A DNA stretch of 64,000 nucleotides, from positions 1-64,000 of the forward strand of contig NZ_VTPZ01000011.1 of the NCBI RefSeq assembly GCF_008638305.1, given 5' to 3'. Position numbers and translations under genes: made by a program. Positions within the stretch are counted from its first letter, which is position 1, and every line of letters starts with the position of its first letter. This document shows, one piece after another, positions 1-9,944 of the stretch. The notes under the pieces are model-generated. The model saw only the letters and a program-made list of their open reading frames with translations. It ran no database searches and was not told the origin of the DNA. Origin of the DNA: Pseudomonas profundi (GTDB taxonomy: Bacteria > Pseudomonadota > Gammaproteobacteria > Pseudomonadales > Pseudomonadaceae).

Positions 1-24
1 CCGGAGCTGGACGGCAAGCTGTAA
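1..24 (+). CDS. 3' end of an unidentified gene (partial)
   Basis: The first 24 bases read in frame 1 as PELDGKL followed by TAA, and a strong hairpin terminator starts about 22 bases later. This fits the tail of a plus-strand gene that begins before the window. Seven residues are too few to name a family. Confidence 0.5.
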   Translation, partial: PELDGKL

Positions 25-45
25 GTAACGCTTGAGCGGTAAATG

Positions 46-73
46 AAAACCCGGCCTTGTGGCCGGGTTTTTT
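46..73 (+). terminator. Rho-independent terminator
   Basis: A perfect 7-bp GC stem (CCCGGCC at 50-56, GGCCGGG at 61-67) with a TTGT loop is followed by six T. It closes the partial gene at the left edge. Confidence 0.85.
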
Positions 74-103
74 GTGGGTGGGGATATTTGCTTGGCTCGG
101 TTT

Positions 104-222
104 CTATGGGGCGCCGCGAGTCGCGCCTCTAACGGAAGAGTGCGAGTGCTCTCAGGTAGCCAATGGCAGAAATGTAAATGTGTAGGAGGGGCGACTCGCC
201 GCGATGGCGTCCGCAGGACGCC
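104..222. repeat. REP-like palindromic pair
   Basis: The gene-free stretch 74-318 holds two related GC-rich units in opposite orientation. One at about 181-206 starts TGTAGGAGGGGCGACTCGC; the other at about 104-133 carries its approximate reverse complement (shared core GCGAGTCGC). A further hairpin, GGCGTCC/GGACGCC, lies at 206-222. The TGTAGGAG...GCGA form resembles the REP elements common between pseudomonad genes, which often occur as inverted doublets. No other copy was noticed in the window. Nothing else is evident in this interval. Confidence 0.5.
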
Positions 223-318
223 GGGTTTGGTCTGACTGAACTACAAGCTGGACGAGCTCAGGTTCACCCAAAAGTCCAGCTAGCCACGCTGTTCAAGGGT
301 GCCAGATCAACCCCGCCA

Positions 319-1041
319 TCAGAGCGCAAAACTCTCCAGCCGATAACCGTCCTCATCCACTTCCAGTGCCCAGCCGCTCTTATCCCAATCCCCCAGCACT
401 ATCCGCTTCGCGGACTGGCCGTCGATTTCGAGATCGTGCGCAGCAGGGCGGTGCGTGTGACCGTGAATCAGCGTGCGAACCTTGTGCTCGCGCATCACCT
501 CGACCACCTTGTCCGGATTGACGTCTGTGATGTCGGCGGCTTTGTAGCGGGTTTGCTCGCTGCTTTCAGAGCGTAGCTTTCTCCCGATCTTGTGCCGGGT
601 TTTCAGCGAGAGATTGCGCAGAACGAACAAGCTCAGTGGGTTGCGCAGCAAGCGGCGTAGGCGCATATAACCCAGATCGTCGATACACAGGCTGTCGCCG
701 TGCATAAGCAATACGGGTTCGTTATTCAGCGTGATGACCGTCGGATCATTCAGTAGGGTGCAACTGGCCTCCTGACAGAACCGCTTGCCCAGGAGAAAAT
801 CCCGATTGCCGTGCATGAGATAAATCTTCACGCCCTTGGCTGCAACGGCGGCCAGGGCGGAAGCAACTTCACGGGCGAGCGGATTAGGGTCGTCGTCGCC
901 GAGCCACACCTCGAAAAAGTCGCCAAGAATGTAGAGCGCGTCTACCTGGCTGGCACGCTGCTCAAGGCAATGCAAAAACGCCCGGGTGATATCCGGGCGT
1001 TCGGCTTGCAAGTGCAGGTCTGAAATAAACAGCGAACGCAT
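319..1041 (-). CDS. lpxH: UDP-2,3-diacylglucosamine diphosphatase LpxH
   Basis: LpxH cleaves UDP-2,3-diacylglucosamine to lipid X and UMP at the inner face of the cytoplasmic membrane, the fourth step of lipid A synthesis. The 240-residue protein shows the calcineurin-like metallophosphatase pattern: D8/H10 in [11 protein letters not shown] near residue 41, GNRDF near 79, a histidine in LMHGD near 114, and the C-terminal HGHTHRP. Length is typical. It lies 9 bp downstream of ppiB on the same strand, so the two are probably co-transcribed, the same pairing as in P. aeruginosa. Confidence 0.95.
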   Translation of the reverse strand: MRSLFISDLHLQAERPDITRAFLHCLEQRASQVDALYILGDFFEVWLGDDDPNPLAREVASALAAVAAKGVKIYLMHGNRDFLLGKRFCQEASCTLLNDPTVITLNNEPVLLMHGDSLCIDDLGYMRLRRLLRNPLSLFVLRNLSLKTRHKIGRKLRSESSEQTRYKAADITDVNPDKVVEVMREHKVRTLIHGHTHRPAAHDLEIDGQSAKRIVLGDWDKSGWALEVDEDGYRLESFAL

Positions 1042-1050
1042 TCTGTAGCG

Positions 1051-1545
1051 TTACTCGACCAGTTCGGCGCGCTCGATGATCACGTCGTCGGCGGGCACAT
1101 CCTGATGGCCAGCACGCATGGTGGTGGATACCGACTTGATCTTCTCTACCACATCCATGCCTTCGGTGACCTGGCCGAACACGGTGTAACCCCAGCCCTG
1201 AACGGTGGGAGCGCTATGATTAAGGAAGTCGTTGTCGTTGACGTTGATAAAGAACTGGGCGCTGGCGGAATGGGGCTCCATGGTGCGTGCCATGGCTACC
1301 GTGCCCGCCTTGTTGCTGACGCCGTTGTTGGCTTCGTTCTTGATCGGGTCGCGGGTCTCTTTCTGCTTCATGCCGGGTTCAAATCCGCCGCCCTGAATCA
1401 TGAAGTTGGGAATGACGCGGTGGAAAATGGTGTTGTCGTAATGGCCGTCGCGGACATATTGCTTGAAGTTCTCGACCGTTTCCGGCGCCTTGTCAGCGAA
1501 GAGTTCCAGGGTAATAACACCAAAATTCGTATGTAGTTTGACCAT
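1051..1545 (-). CDS. ppiB: Peptidyl-prolyl cis-trans isomerase B (cyclophilin)
   Basis: This cytoplasmic cyclophilin isomerises X-Pro peptide bonds during folding. The 164-residue protein carries the family core, including [13 protein letters not shown], the [11 protein letters not shown] stretch and the [10 protein letters not shown] motif. The ATG at 1545 is preferred over the in-frame TTG one codon upstream; an AGGA Shine-Dalgarno lies about 9 nt before it. There is no signal peptide, which separates it from periplasmic PpiA. It is the first gene of a likely ppiB-lpxH operon, divergent from glnS. Confidence 0.93.
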   Translation of the reverse strand: MVKLHTNFGVITLELFADKAPETVENFKQYVRDGHYDNTIFHRVIPNFMIQGGGFEPGMKQKETRDPIKNEANNGVSNKAGTVAMARTMEPHSASAQFFINVNDNDFLNHSAPTVQGWGYTVFGQVTEGMDVVEKIKSVSTTMRAGHQDVPADDVIIERAELVE

Positions 1546-1601
1546 CAAGGCAATCCTCGGAGCGAGTTGAGACTAATTATCCTGCGAGACAGACGTGCTT
1601 C

Positions 1602-1741
1602 GGAGCCTCTGAATAACTACTGCGCTCGGCCATGCTGCGTTGAAACCCTCCTCAAAATGCTCATTTACAGAACGTAAACTGCGCTTTTTCGTCGGATTTC
1701 GCCTTGCCTGACCTTCGCTCGCTACGTTCTTCAGAGGCTCC
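1602..1741. repeat. 140-bp palindromic MITE-like element
   Basis: Between ppiB and glnS, a perfect 12-bp terminal inverted repeat (GGAGCCTCTGAA at 1602-1613, TTCAGAGGCTCC at 1730-1741) encloses an imperfect palindrome. Its exact centre is a second inverted repeat, TTTAC-AGAAC-GTAAA (1664-1678). The element has no reading frame. The symmetry and size suggest a non-autonomous miniature element or a large extragenic palindrome. I recall similar sequence from other pseudomonads but cannot confirm it here. It fills most of the ppiB-glnS gap, where both promoters must lie. Confidence 0.6.
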
Positions 1742-1853
1742 TTCGATTTAGACGCCTGTGACTTTCCGGTATGATAAGCGTTTTGGCCGATACGGCCTAG
1801 CCAAAATCCGCGATGCCCATGGGCGTTGCCTGTAACGAGTCCTGCGAATCCCT

Positions 1854-3521
1854 ATGAACAAACCGGAATCCACCACGCCAGCACATTTCCTGCGGCAGAT
1901 CGTCAAGACTGACCTGGAAAGCGGCAAACACCAGCATATCGTGACCCGCTTTCCGCCGGAGCCAAACGGATATCTGCATATCGGCCATGCCAAGTCGATC
2001 TGTCTGAATTTCGGGCTGGCCGAGGAATTTGGCGGTGAATGTAATCTGCGCTTCGACGATACCAATCCGGCGAAGGAAGAGCAGGCATACATCGACGCGA
2101 TCAAGCGTGATGTTGAATGGCTGGGCTTCAAGTGGGCCGGTGATATCCATTATGCCTCGGACTATTTCGACCAGTTGCACGCCTGGGCTATCGAGCTGAT
2201 CAAGGCGGGCCAGGCCTACGTATGCGATTTGTCGCCAGAACAGGCGCGTGAGTACCGCGGCAATCTGACCGAGCCGGGCAAGAACAGCCCGTTCCGCGAG
2301 CGCAGCGTCGATGAGAACCTCGATCTGTTCGCGCGCATGACCGGCGGCGAGTTCCCCGATGGCAGCAAGGCGTTGCGTGCGAAGATTGATATGGCGTCGC
2401 CCAACATGAACTTGCGCGACCCGATCCTGTATCGCATTCGCCACGCGCATCACCACCAGACCGGTGACAAATGGTGCGTCTATCCGAGCTATGACTTCAC
2501 TCATGGCCAGTCCGATGCGATTGAGGGCGTCACGCATTCAATCTGTACCCTTGAATTCGAGGATCACCGTCCGTTGTACGAATGGTGCCTGGATAACCTG
2601 CCAGTGCCGGCCAAACCGCGCCAGTACGAATTCGCCCGTCTCAACCTGAACTACACGGTCACCAGCAAGCGCAAGCTCAAACAGCTGGTCGACGAAGGCC
2701 ACGTGCAGGGCTGGGATGATCCGCGTATGTCGACCCTCAGCGCGTTTCGTCGCCGTGGTTACACGCCGGCATCGATTCGTGAATTCTGCGAACGGATCGG
2801 CGTGACCCGTTCCGATGGCGTGGTGGACATGGGCGTACTGGAATTCTGTATTCGTGATGACCTGGATGCCCATGCGCCGCGTGCCATGTGCGTGTTGCGC
2901 CCGCTGAAAGTGACCATCACCAACTACCCTGAAGGCCAGGTCGAACAGCTGTCGCTGCCGCGCCATCCGAAACAGGATATCGGCACGCGTACCCTGCCGT
3001 TCAGCCGTGAGATCTATATCGATCAGGACGATTACATGGTCGATCCGCCCAAGGGCTACAAACGCCTGGTACCGGGCGGTGAAGTGCGCTTGCGCGGCAG
3101 CTACGTGATTCGTGCCGACGAGGCCGTTACTGACGCCGAGGGCAATATCGTAGAGCTGCTGTGTTCCTACGATCCGGACACGCTGGGCAAGAACCCCGAG
3201 GGCCGCAAGGTCAAGGGCGTCATTCACTGGGTGCCGGCTGCAGAAAGCATTGAATGCGAAGTGCGTCTGTATGACCGGCTGTTCAAGACGCCGAACCCGG
3301 ACAAGGGCGAGGAGGGCGTCGGCTTCCTGGAAAACATCAATCCGGATTCGCTGATCACCTTGCAGGGGTGCCGCGCCGAGCCGTCTCTTGCAGACGCGAC
3401 CCCTGAGGACCGTTTCCAGTTTGAGCGCGAAGGCTATTTCTGTCTCGATTGCGTGGATTCGACTGCAGACAAGCCGGTATTCAACCGCACCGTCACGCTG
3501 CGCGATTCCTGGGGGCAATAA
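1854..3521 (+). CDS. glnS: Glutaminyl-tRNA synthetase
   Basis: GlnRS charges tRNA-Gln with glutamine in the cytoplasm. The 555-residue class I synthetase has the HIGH motif in [15 protein letters not shown] near residue 35-49, the KMSKS counterpart VTSKRKL near 265-271, and a C-terminal anticodon-binding beta-barrel region. Length matches the bacterial enzyme. The stop codon is 4 bp before the cysS start, so the two synthetases probably share a transcript, as in P. aeruginosa. Confidence 0.97.
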   Translation: MNKPESTTPAHFLRQIVKTDLESGKHQHIVTRFPPEPNGYLHIGHAKSICLNFGLAEEFGGECNLRFDDTNPAKEEQAYIDAIKRDVEWLGFKWAGDIHYASDYFDQLHAWAIELIKAGQAYVCDLSPEQAREYRGNLTEPGKNSPFRERSVDENLDLFARMTGGEFPDGSKALRAKIDMASPNMNLRDPILYRIRHAHHHQTGDKWCVYPSYDFTHGQSDAIEGVTHSICTLEFEDHRPLYEWCLDNLPVPAKPRQYEFARLNLNYTVTSKRKLKQLVDEGHVQGWDDPRMSTLSAFRRRGYTPASIREFCERIGVTRSDGVVDMGVLEFCIRDDLDAHAPRAMCVLRPLKVTITNYPEGQVEQLSLPRHPKQDIGTRTLPFSREIYIDQDDYMVDPPKGYKRLVPGGEVRLRGSYVIRADEAVTDAEGNIVELLCSYDPDTLGKNPEGRKVKGVIHWVPAAESIECEVRLYDRLFKTPNPDKGEEGVGFLENINPDSLITLQGCRAEPSLADATPEDRFQFEREGYFCLDCVDSTADKPVFNRTVTLRDSWGQ

Positions 3522-3525
3522 GGTC

Positions 3526-4911
3526 ATGGCGCTGAGTCTCTACAACACCCTGAGCAAGACCAAGGAAGCCTTCAAGCCGCTTGAAGGGAATCAGGTGCGG
3601 ATGTATGTCTGCGGCATGACGGTGTATGACTACTGTCATATCGGCCACGCCCGGGTGATGGTCGCCTTCGATGTTATTTCCCGCTGGCTGCGCTATCGCG
3701 GATATGACCTGACCTATGTGCGCAATATTACTGATATCGACGACAAGATCATCCGCCGCGCCAATGACAACGGCGAAAGCTTTCAAGTGTTGACCGAGCG
3801 CATGATTGCCGCCATGCACGAAGATGAAACACGCCTGAATGTGCTGCGCCCCGATCAGGAGCCGCGCGCCAGCGATCACATCGCCGGAATGCACGAGATG
3901 ATCCAGACCCTGATAGACAAGGGTTACGCCTATGCGCCGGGTAACGGCGATGTGTATTACCGGGTCGGCAGGTTCGAAGGCTACGGCAAGCTGTCGCGTC
4001 GGCGTATAGAAGACCTGAAAATTGGTGCGCGTATCGAGGTCGATGAGGCCAAGGAAGACCCGCTGGATTTCGTGTTGTGGAAGGCAGCCAAGCCCGGTGA
4101 GCCAAGCTGGCCATCACCCTGGGGCGATGGCCGGCCAGGCTGGCATATCGAGTGTTCGGTCATGTCCACCTGCTGTTTGGGCGAAAGCTTTGATATTCAC
4201 GGTGGCGGGCCCGATCTGGTGTTCCCCCATCACGAGAACGAGATCGCGCAGAGCGAGGCAGCGACGGGCAAGCCTTACGCAGCCACCTGGATGCATGCCG
4301 GGGCGGTGCGCGTCGATGGGGAAAAGATGTCCAAGTCATTGGGCAACTTTTTCACTATCCGCGAAGTGCTGGAGAAGTATCACCCGGAGGTCGTGCGTTA
4401 TTTGTTGGTGTCCAGTCACTACCGCAGCGCGATCAACTATTCGGAAGACAATCTGAAGGAAGCCAAGGGTGCGCTTGAGCGTTTCTACCGCGCGCTCAAG
4501 GGCTTGCCAGATGCCGCGCCAATGGAAGCTGTCGAATATGGCGAACGCTATGCGGCGGCCATGGACGATGATTTCAACGCGCCGGAAGCCTGTGCGGTGT
4601 TGTTTGACATGGTGCGCGAGGTGAATCGTCTGAAGGATAGCGACCTGCACGCCGCTGCCGCGCTCGGTGCCACGGTGCGGGAGCTGGCCTCGACGCTTGG
4701 CGTGTTGCAGCTGGATGCGGATGAATTTCTGCAAGCCGGCGCGTCCAACCAGGTCGATGCGGCGGAAGTGCAGGCATTGATCGATGCGCGGCTGCAGGCT
4801 CGTGCAGACAAGAACTGGGCGGAATCGGATCGCATTCGCGATCAACTGACCGGGATGGGCGTCGTGCTTGAGGATGGAAAGGGCGGAACCACCTGGCGGT
4901 TGCGCGGATAA
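3526..4911 (+). CDS. cysS: Cysteinyl-tRNA synthetase
   Basis: CysRS charges tRNA-Cys. The 461-residue product starts [14 protein letters not shown]; the longer reading frame upstream overlaps glnS and is not used. The class I HIGH motif is CHIGHARV, zinc-ligand residues include the early [13 protein letters not shown] cysteine and HIECSVM, and KMSKS is intact in [10 protein letters not shown]. It follows glnS by 4 bp. No tRNA genes follow it. Confidence 0.97.
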   Translation: MALSLYNTLSKTKEAFKPLEGNQVRMYVCGMTVYDYCHIGHARVMVAFDVISRWLRYRGYDLTYVRNITDIDDKIIRRANDNGESFQVLTERMIAAMHEDETRLNVLRPDQEPRASDHIAGMHEMIQTLIDKGYAYAPGNGDVYYRVGRFEGYGKLSRRRIEDLKIGARIEVDEAKEDPLDFVLWKAAKPGEPSWPSPWGDGRPGWHIECSVMSTCCLGESFDIHGGGPDLVFPHHENEIAQSEAATGKPYAATWMHAGAVRVDGEKMSKSLGNFFTIREVLEKYHPEVVRYLLVSSHYRSAINYSEDNLKEAKGALERFYRALKGLPDAAPMEAVEYGERYAAAMDDDFNAPEACAVLFDMVREVNRLKDSDLHAAAALGATVRELASTLGVLQLDADEFLQAGASNQVDAAEVQALIDARLQARADKNWAESDRIRDQLTGMGVVLEDGKGGTTWRLRG

Positions 4912-4975
4912 GGCTTCGTTCCCGTTGGGGTAGGGCAGGTGCAGACGGCATCCCGCAGCACCCGCCCACTCGCCC

Positions 4976-6388
4976 TCAGCGCCAGATATTGTTGTTTATC
5001 TTCTCCTTCAGTTCCGGATAGTTCGAAGCCTTGAACGTCGGCACCACGCCTTGCTTGCGCTGCGCCAGGTAATCCTTGGTCAGTTTGGCTACGGTCCCCG
5101 AGAGCAGGACAATCGCCACCAGGTTGATAGTCGCCATGAGGCCCATCGATGCGTCAGCGGCGTTGAACACCGTCGTGACCGCTTCGTACGCGCCCCATAC
5201 CACCATGCTCAGCGTTGCCATCCGCAATAAGGTCATGCCCAGCGTATTCCCGACGCCGAGGTAAATCATCGCGTTTTCGGCATAGGAGTAGTTGGCGACA
5301 ATCGAGGTAAAGGCGAAGAACAGAATGGCTATGGCGATGAAATAGCTGCCAGCGACCCCGATGTGCGATTCCAGCGCTTGCTGCGTCAACTGCGTACCGG
5401 TAACACCCGAGCCGGGCTCCATAACGCCAGAAAGCAGAATCATGATGGCCGTGGCGGTACAGATCACGATGGTGTCGATGAACACCCCCATGGCCTGTAC
5501 CAACCCCTGGGAAGAGGGATGATGCGGAGCTGGCGTGGCGGTGGCCGCGACGTTGGGTGCTGAGCCCATGCCCGCCTCGTTGGAAAACAAACCGCGCTTG
5601 ATACCGTTGAGCATAGCAGCCGTCACCGAGCCTGCGACGCCGCCGGCGGCTTCTTCAAGTCCAAACGCGCTGCGTACGATGGTCATCAGCACGCCGGGTA
5701 CTTCGGAAAAATTCATGATCAGCACCACCAGCGCCATCAGCACATAGGCACCGGCCATGAAGGGCACTACCAGCTCCGCAAACCGGGCGATGGTACGCAG
5801 ACCGCCGAAAATCACCATGCCGGCCAGTACCGCCAGAGCGAGACCAGACCATAGCTTGGGAATGCCGAAGGCACCTTCCATCGCATCGGCAATGGAGTTG
5901 GCTTGCACGGCATTGAATACCAGCCCGAAGGAAATGATCAGCGCGATCGAAAAGATTGCCCCGGCCCATGGCGCCTTCAGGCCTTTTGACATATAGAACG
6001 CCGGCCCGCCGCGGTACTGGCCTTTACCGTCCCGTACCTTGTAGAGCTGCGCCAGCGTGCTTTCGGCGTAACCGGTAGCCATGCCGACCAGCGCAACCAT
6101 CCACATCCAGAAGATTGCGCCGGCACCGCCCAGATAGAGCGCCACAGCCACCCCAGCCAGGTTACCCGTGCCGACCCGTGAGGCAAGACTGGTGCATAGC
6201 GCTTGAAAGGGCGATATGCCCGACGCATCGCTTTGTCTGGAGCCCTTTATCGCTCTTACCATCTCGCCAAAATGCAGGAATTGCAGAAACCCCAGCCGAA
6301 TTGTGAAGAACACACCCACCGCCAGCAGGCCGTAGATAAGCACGTATCCCCAGAAGATATTATTGAGGAAATCGATGATTGCGGTCAT
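4976..6388 (-). CDS. Sodium:alanine/glycine symporter family protein (AGCS)
   Basis: This 470-residue polytopic membrane protein has the AGCS (AlsT/DagA) family signature: SRVGTGNLAGVAVALYLGG near residue 70, the GGPAFYMSKGL motif near 128, and about 10-11 hydrophobic segments. Members import alanine, glycine or glutamine with sodium. The substrate cannot be told from sequence. It is a single gene facing cysS tail to tail; the 64-bp gap shows no clear terminator. Confidence 0.9.
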   Translation of the reverse strand: MTAIIDFLNNIFWGYVLIYGLLAVGVFFTIRLGFLQFLHFGEMVRAIKGSRQSDASGISPFQALCTSLASRVGTGNLAGVAVALYLGGAGAIFWMWMVALVGMATGYAESTLAQLYKVRDGKGQYRGGPAFYMSKGLKAPWAGAIFSIALIISFGLVFNAVQANSIADAMEGAFGIPKLWSGLALAVLAGMVIFGGLRTIARFAELVVPFMAGAYVLMALVVLIMNFSEVPGVLMTIVRSAFGLEEAAGGVAGSVTAAMLNGIKRGLFSNEAGMGSAPNVAATATPAPHHPSSQGLVQAMGVFIDTIVICTATAIMILLSGVMEPGSGVTGTQLTQQALESHIGVAGSYFIAIAILFFAFTSIVANYSYAENAMIYLGVGNTLGMTLLRMATLSMVVWGAYEAVTTVFNAADASMGLMATINLVAIVLLSGTVAKLTKDYLAQRKQGVVPTFKASNYPELKEKINNNIWR

Positions 6389-6520
6389 GGCACATCCATT
6401 TGTAGTGAAAAATCATGTGTAACTCTAGTCGCTACGCTTCAATACGCCAGACATCTATGCCTGACGGCCAGACAGGGTAATATGCAATTCAGGCTTGAGA
6501 CCAGATAAGGAGGATCGCGC

Positions 6521-7357
6521 ATGAACATCAAAACAAGAACACCGCCGGCTTTGCAGATACTACCGAGGCGTCCGGATCTGGCGTTGCCTGATCCCTTGCC
6601 GCGACACTGGCACAGTAACGATCCTTTCAAAACGCATTTTTTCAACGCCATGTCCGTGCTGTTCCCGGATGGGGAGCGCTACTTTATCGACTCGGTCCGG
6701 TTGTTCCGCGATCAGATCAGCGACACCGATCTGCAACAGCAGATCCGTGGTTTTATCGGCCAGGAAGGTCATCATAGCCGTGAACATCTCGAATATAACC
6801 AGCGCCTGCGCGAGCTGGGCTATGACATCGATGCGCTGGAAAGCACGGTCAAAAAGCGCATTCGCTTCGTTCAGAAAAACTTTTCAGCTGAGCGGCAGCT
6901 GGCAGGCACCGTGGCGATGGAGCATTTCACCGCGATCATGGCGGATCTGCTGCTGCGTGAGCCGCAATGGATTGATGGGGCTGTTCAGCCCATGCAGAGC
7001 TTGTGGCGGTGGCATGCGCTGGAAGAGACAGAGCACAAGGCCGTTGCCTTCGATGTATACATGCAGGTATGTGGCGACCGCAGAATACTGCGGCGTGCTA
7101 TGCGTCAGGCGACTTTTTTCTTTCTCAAGGACGTGACCAGGGGCATGTGGCACATGCTGCGCAAGGACGGCAAGCTGACCGATCTGCCCATGATGTGGCG
7201 TGGCATGCGCTGGTTATGGGGACGCAACGGGTTTTTCCGCAAGCTTGTGGGGGTGTACCGGGATTATTATCGGAGAGACTTTCACCCCTGGCAGCACGAC
7301 AACAGGGATCTGCTCGATCAATATGCGCCCGCGTTTGCGTCTGCGCTAGTTCGTTAA
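6521..7357 (+). CDS. Predicted metal-dependent hydrolase (PF10118 family)
   Basis: The 278-residue protein resembles the PF10118 'predicted metal-dependent hydrolase' group, helical proteins with conserved His/Glu clusters. Visible candidates for metal ligands are GQEGHHSREH near residue 84, AMEHFTA near 131 and WHALEETEHKAVAFD near 163. The spacing of E/H pairs recalls ferritin-like diiron proteins. The reaction is unknown. A strong AAGGAGG lies 7 nt before the ATG. The next gene starts 14 bp after its stop, suggesting co-transcription with the AEC permease. Confidence 0.75.
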   Translation: MNIKTRTPPALQILPRRPDLALPDPLPRHWHSNDPFKTHFFNAMSVLFPDGERYFIDSVRLFRDQISDTDLQQQIRGFIGQEGHHSREHLEYNQRLRELGYDIDALESTVKKRIRFVQKNFSAERQLAGTVAMEHFTAIMADLLLREPQWIDGAVQPMQSLWRWHALEETEHKAVAFDVYMQVCGDRRILRRAMRQATFFFLKDVTRGMWHMLRKDGKLTDLPMMWRGMRWLWGRNGFFRKLVGVYRDYYRRDFHPWQHDNRDLLDQYAPAFASALVR

Positions 7358-7371
7358 GGTGCGCCCATAGC

Positions 7372-8280
7372 GTGGTAGTCATCAACGCCCTTGTCCCCAT
7401 CTTCGGGCTGATCCTGCTGGGTTATGTGCTCGGCAAGCGCCGCTGGTTGCCCGCCGAGGCCGGCGGGGCGCTGGCCTCCATCACTTTCCGGATATTCATG
7501 CCGGTGCTGCTGTTCTCGGGTCTGGCACGTGCCGACCTGAGCGAGGGGCTGTCGCCGTTGCTTCTGCTGGTGTACTTCCTGCCCGCCGTCGGCGTGTTCT
7601 GCGCAGTGAACTGGTTGATGCATCGTCGATCAGGGCAGCCGAGCTCTATGGGCCTGGCTGCCAGTTATTCGAATAATGTGCTGGTGGGTGTTCCACTGAT
7701 AAGCATCCTGCTCGGGGCGGACAAACTGGTGTATCTGTTTGCCATCCTGATCTTCCACAGCCTCGTACTCTTTACCCTGCAGAGTCTCTACAACAGTCTG
7801 TGGCGCGGCGAAGGACGCGGCGGGATAGATAAGGGGGGACTGTTCAAAAGCCTCGCAAACCCGCTGATCATCGGCCTGTTTCTAGGCGCGGCGCTCAATC
7901 TTTCCGGTGTGTCCGTGCCCGCACCGCTCTGGCGCATGGTGGAGTGGCTGGCTGCCGCGGCGTTGCCCTGTGCATTGTTGGTGCTGGGGTTAAGCCTGTC
8001 GCATTACCGCTTGCACATCAGCCGCGTCATGTTCGGCCTGACACTGGCGAAACTGTTGCTGTTTCCCGGCCTCGTGCTGGCTGGTGGGTTCTTGCTTCCA
8101 GGGCTCAGCGCAGATGCCCGAACAGTATTGATACTGATGGCAGCCTGTCCGACGGGCGTGAACGTGCTGGCTTTCGCCATGGCAGACGAAGACAGTCGGA
8201 TCATCAGTTCCGTGATTTTTCTCTCCACGCTTCTGGCGGCCGTTACCCTGCCGGTCTGGCTTATGCTGCTGACAGGCTGA
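7372..8280 (+). CDS. AEC family permease (auxin efflux carrier type)
   Basis: This 302-residue membrane protein has two five-helix halves typical of the AEC family: IFGLILLGYVLGK at the start, SNNVLVGVPLISILLG mid-protein, and ACPTGVNVLAFAMADE near residue 265. Bacterial members often export or import dicarboxylates such as malate; the substrate here is unknown. The GTG at 7372 is chosen because the family N-terminus begins there; the longer open frame overlaps the previous gene in another frame and is not coding. Confidence 0.82.
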   Translation: MVVINALVPIFGLILLGYVLGKRRWLPAEAGGALASITFRIFMPVLLFSGLARADLSEGLSPLLLLVYFLPAVGVFCAVNWLMHRRSGQPSSMGLAASYSNNVLVGVPLISILLGADKLVYLFAILIFHSLVLFTLQSLYNSLWRGEGRGGIDKGGLFKSLANPLIIGLFLGAALNLSGVSVPAPLWRMVEWLAAAALPCALLVLGLSLSHYRLHISRVMFGLTLAKLLLFPGLVLAGGFLLPGLSADARTVLILMAACPTGVNVLAFAMADEDSRIISSVIFLSTLLAAVTLPVWLMLLTG

Positions 8281-8482
8281 TCCCGCACCTGCACGCTTTC
8301 GAACTTTATGGTTTTTCCAAACCGCCTCGCGGGTCGTTTATCGCTACCGCCCCGCTCGCGAAAATTGCAGGTGCGCCGTGCATTTTTGCGCATCGAATCC
8401 GTTACAAGAACGGCCAGGGGTTGGGGTATGCTCTTCGCCGGCTTTCAATATGAACAAGACGAACAACATAAAAGGAAACCCC

Positions 8483-9610
8483 ATGCCGGTCAGTCTGTTT
8501 GTTCCAGTGGAAAGGCGCGCGAACGAAAAGCGCGTTGCCCTGGTGCCGTCGGTAGCCAGCAAGCTATCGAAGCTGGGCATCGACATCTCATTGCAATCCG
8601 GCGCGGGCCTGGCTGCGCGTATTCCGGACCCGCTGTATGAAGGCGAGGGCGTCAAGATCGTCAGCGCGCCTGTGGCCGCCGATCTGGTATTCCGGGTTCA
8701 GCCACCCGAGCTTGCGGACATTGAGCAAATGGCGCCGGGAACGGTGTTGTGCTGCTTCGTCTATGCGCACCGCGAACCGGAGATTGTCAGAGCGCTGCGT
8801 GACCGGCAGATCACCTGCTTTGCCATGGAGCTGGTACCGCGCATCACGCGCGCGCAGGCCATGGATGCCTTGTCCTCCCAGGCCGCATTGTCCGGTTACG
8901 CGGCCGGTCTGATGGCTGCCACCAACCTCAACCGTATCCTGCCGATGATGACCACAGCCGTTGGCTCATTGCGTCCGGCCAAGGTGCTGGTAATGGGTGC
9001 TGGCGTAGCGGGTTTGCAGGCGCTGGCCACGGCCAAGCGACTAGGCGCCATGATTGAGGGTTATGACGTGCGCTCGGAAGTCAAAGAGCAGGTCGAGTCG
9101 GTGGGCGGCAAGTTCGTTGATACCGGCGTCTCCGCCAGCGGTACAGGCGGGTATGCCCGCGAACTGACCGACGACGAAAAAGCCCAGGTGGAAAAGGTCG
9201 TCACCCGACACATCCAGCAGGCCGATGCGGTGATCACCACGGCAGCCATCCCTGGCCGTCCGAGCCCTAAAATTATCAGTGAAGCGCAGATCATGGGCAT
9301 GAAGCCGGGTTCGGTCATTATCGACCTGGCCGCCGAGGGCGGTGGTAACACGCCGCTTACCGTTCCCGGAGAAACTGTCGAGGTCGGCCCGGTCACTATT
9401 GTCGCGCCCATGAATGTCCCCAGTCGTCTGGCTGAGCATGCATCGGAGTTGTACGCCCGCAATCTGCAGCATCTGGTTGGCCTGATGGTCAAGGACGGCG
9501 AACTGCAGATTGACTGGGAAGACGAGATTCTGGCCGGAACGGTTTTGACCCATGCCGGTGAAATTCGCAACGAGGCCGCCCGCAAGGCAGCCGAAACCGC
9601 CGAGGCATAA
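8483..9610 (+). CDS. pntAA: NAD(P) transhydrogenase subunit alpha part 1 (domain I)
   Basis: The 375-residue protein is the NAD(H)-binding domain I of the proton-translocating transhydrogenase, which reduces NADP with NADH using the proton gradient. The alanine-dehydrogenase-like N-terminus (VERRANEKRVALVP) is followed by a Rossmann motif GAGVAGLQALATAKRLGA near 171-188 and YDVRSEVKEQVESVG. The ATG at 8483 has AAAGGAAA about 4 nt upstream. The alpha subunit is split in two genes, as in many pseudomonads and alphaproteobacteria, and pntAB begins 2 bp after the stop. Confidence 0.95.
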   Translation: MPVSLFVPVERRANEKRVALVPSVASKLSKLGIDISLQSGAGLAARIPDPLYEGEGVKIVSAPVAADLVFRVQPPELADIEQMAPGTVLCCFVYAHREPEIVRALRDRQITCFAMELVPRITRAQAMDALSSQAALSGYAAGLMAATNLNRILPMMTTAVGSLRPAKVLVMGAGVAGLQALATAKRLGAMIEGYDVRSEVKEQVESVGGKFVDTGVSASGTGGYARELTDDEKAQVEKVVTRHIQQADAVITTAAIPGRPSPKIISEAQIMGMKPGSVIIDLAAEGGGNTPLTVPGETVEVGPVTIVAPMNVPSRLAEHASELYARNLQHLVGLMVKDGELQIDWEDEILAGTVLTHAGEIRNEAARKAAETAEA

Positions 9611-9612
9611 TC

Positions 9613-9939
9613 ATGGACGCAACGACTACTATCACCGGCTTTGTCGCGCTGTATATCTTCATGCTGGCAGCGTTTACCGGATACGAAATTATCGGCCGCG
9701 TGCCGGCGATCCTGCACACCCCCTTGATGTCCGGCTCCAACTTCGTCCACGGAATTGTGGTGGTGGGCGCCATGTGGGCATTGCTTAACGCAGCGACGCC
9801 GCTGGAGCAGGTAATCGGCTTTTTCGGGGTGCTGTTGGGCGCGGGTAATGCGGCTGGCGGTTACGTGGTGACAGAGCGCATGCTGGAAATGTTCAAGCCC
9901 AGCGACAGGCGCCAGAAAGATGCCTCAGACAAGGAATAA
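9613..9939 (+). CDS. pntAB: NAD(P) transhydrogenase subunit alpha part 2 (membrane)
   Basis: This 108-residue protein supplies the alpha-subunit transmembrane helices of domain II. Three hydrophobic segments are visible (residues about 8-26, 36-58, 62-80), with the family stretch GYEIIGRVPAILHTPLMSGSN. It sits 2 bp after pntAA and 5 bp before pntB, so the three subunits are translated from one mRNA. Confidence 0.94.
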   Translation: MDATTTITGFVALYIFMLAAFTGYEIIGRVPAILHTPLMSGSNFVHGIVVVGAMWALLNAATPLEQVIGFFGVLLGAGNAAGGYVVTERMLEMFKPSDRRQKDASDKE

Positions 9940-9944
9940 CAAGA

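Noticed and set aside
178-576. Plus-strand open frame over the lpxH 3' end
   Set aside because: It is antisense to lpxH and its residues match no family.
4912-4975. tRNA genes after cysS, as recalled in P. aeruginosa
   Set aside because: The 64-bp gap is too short and shows no cloverleaf or TTC-loop sequence.
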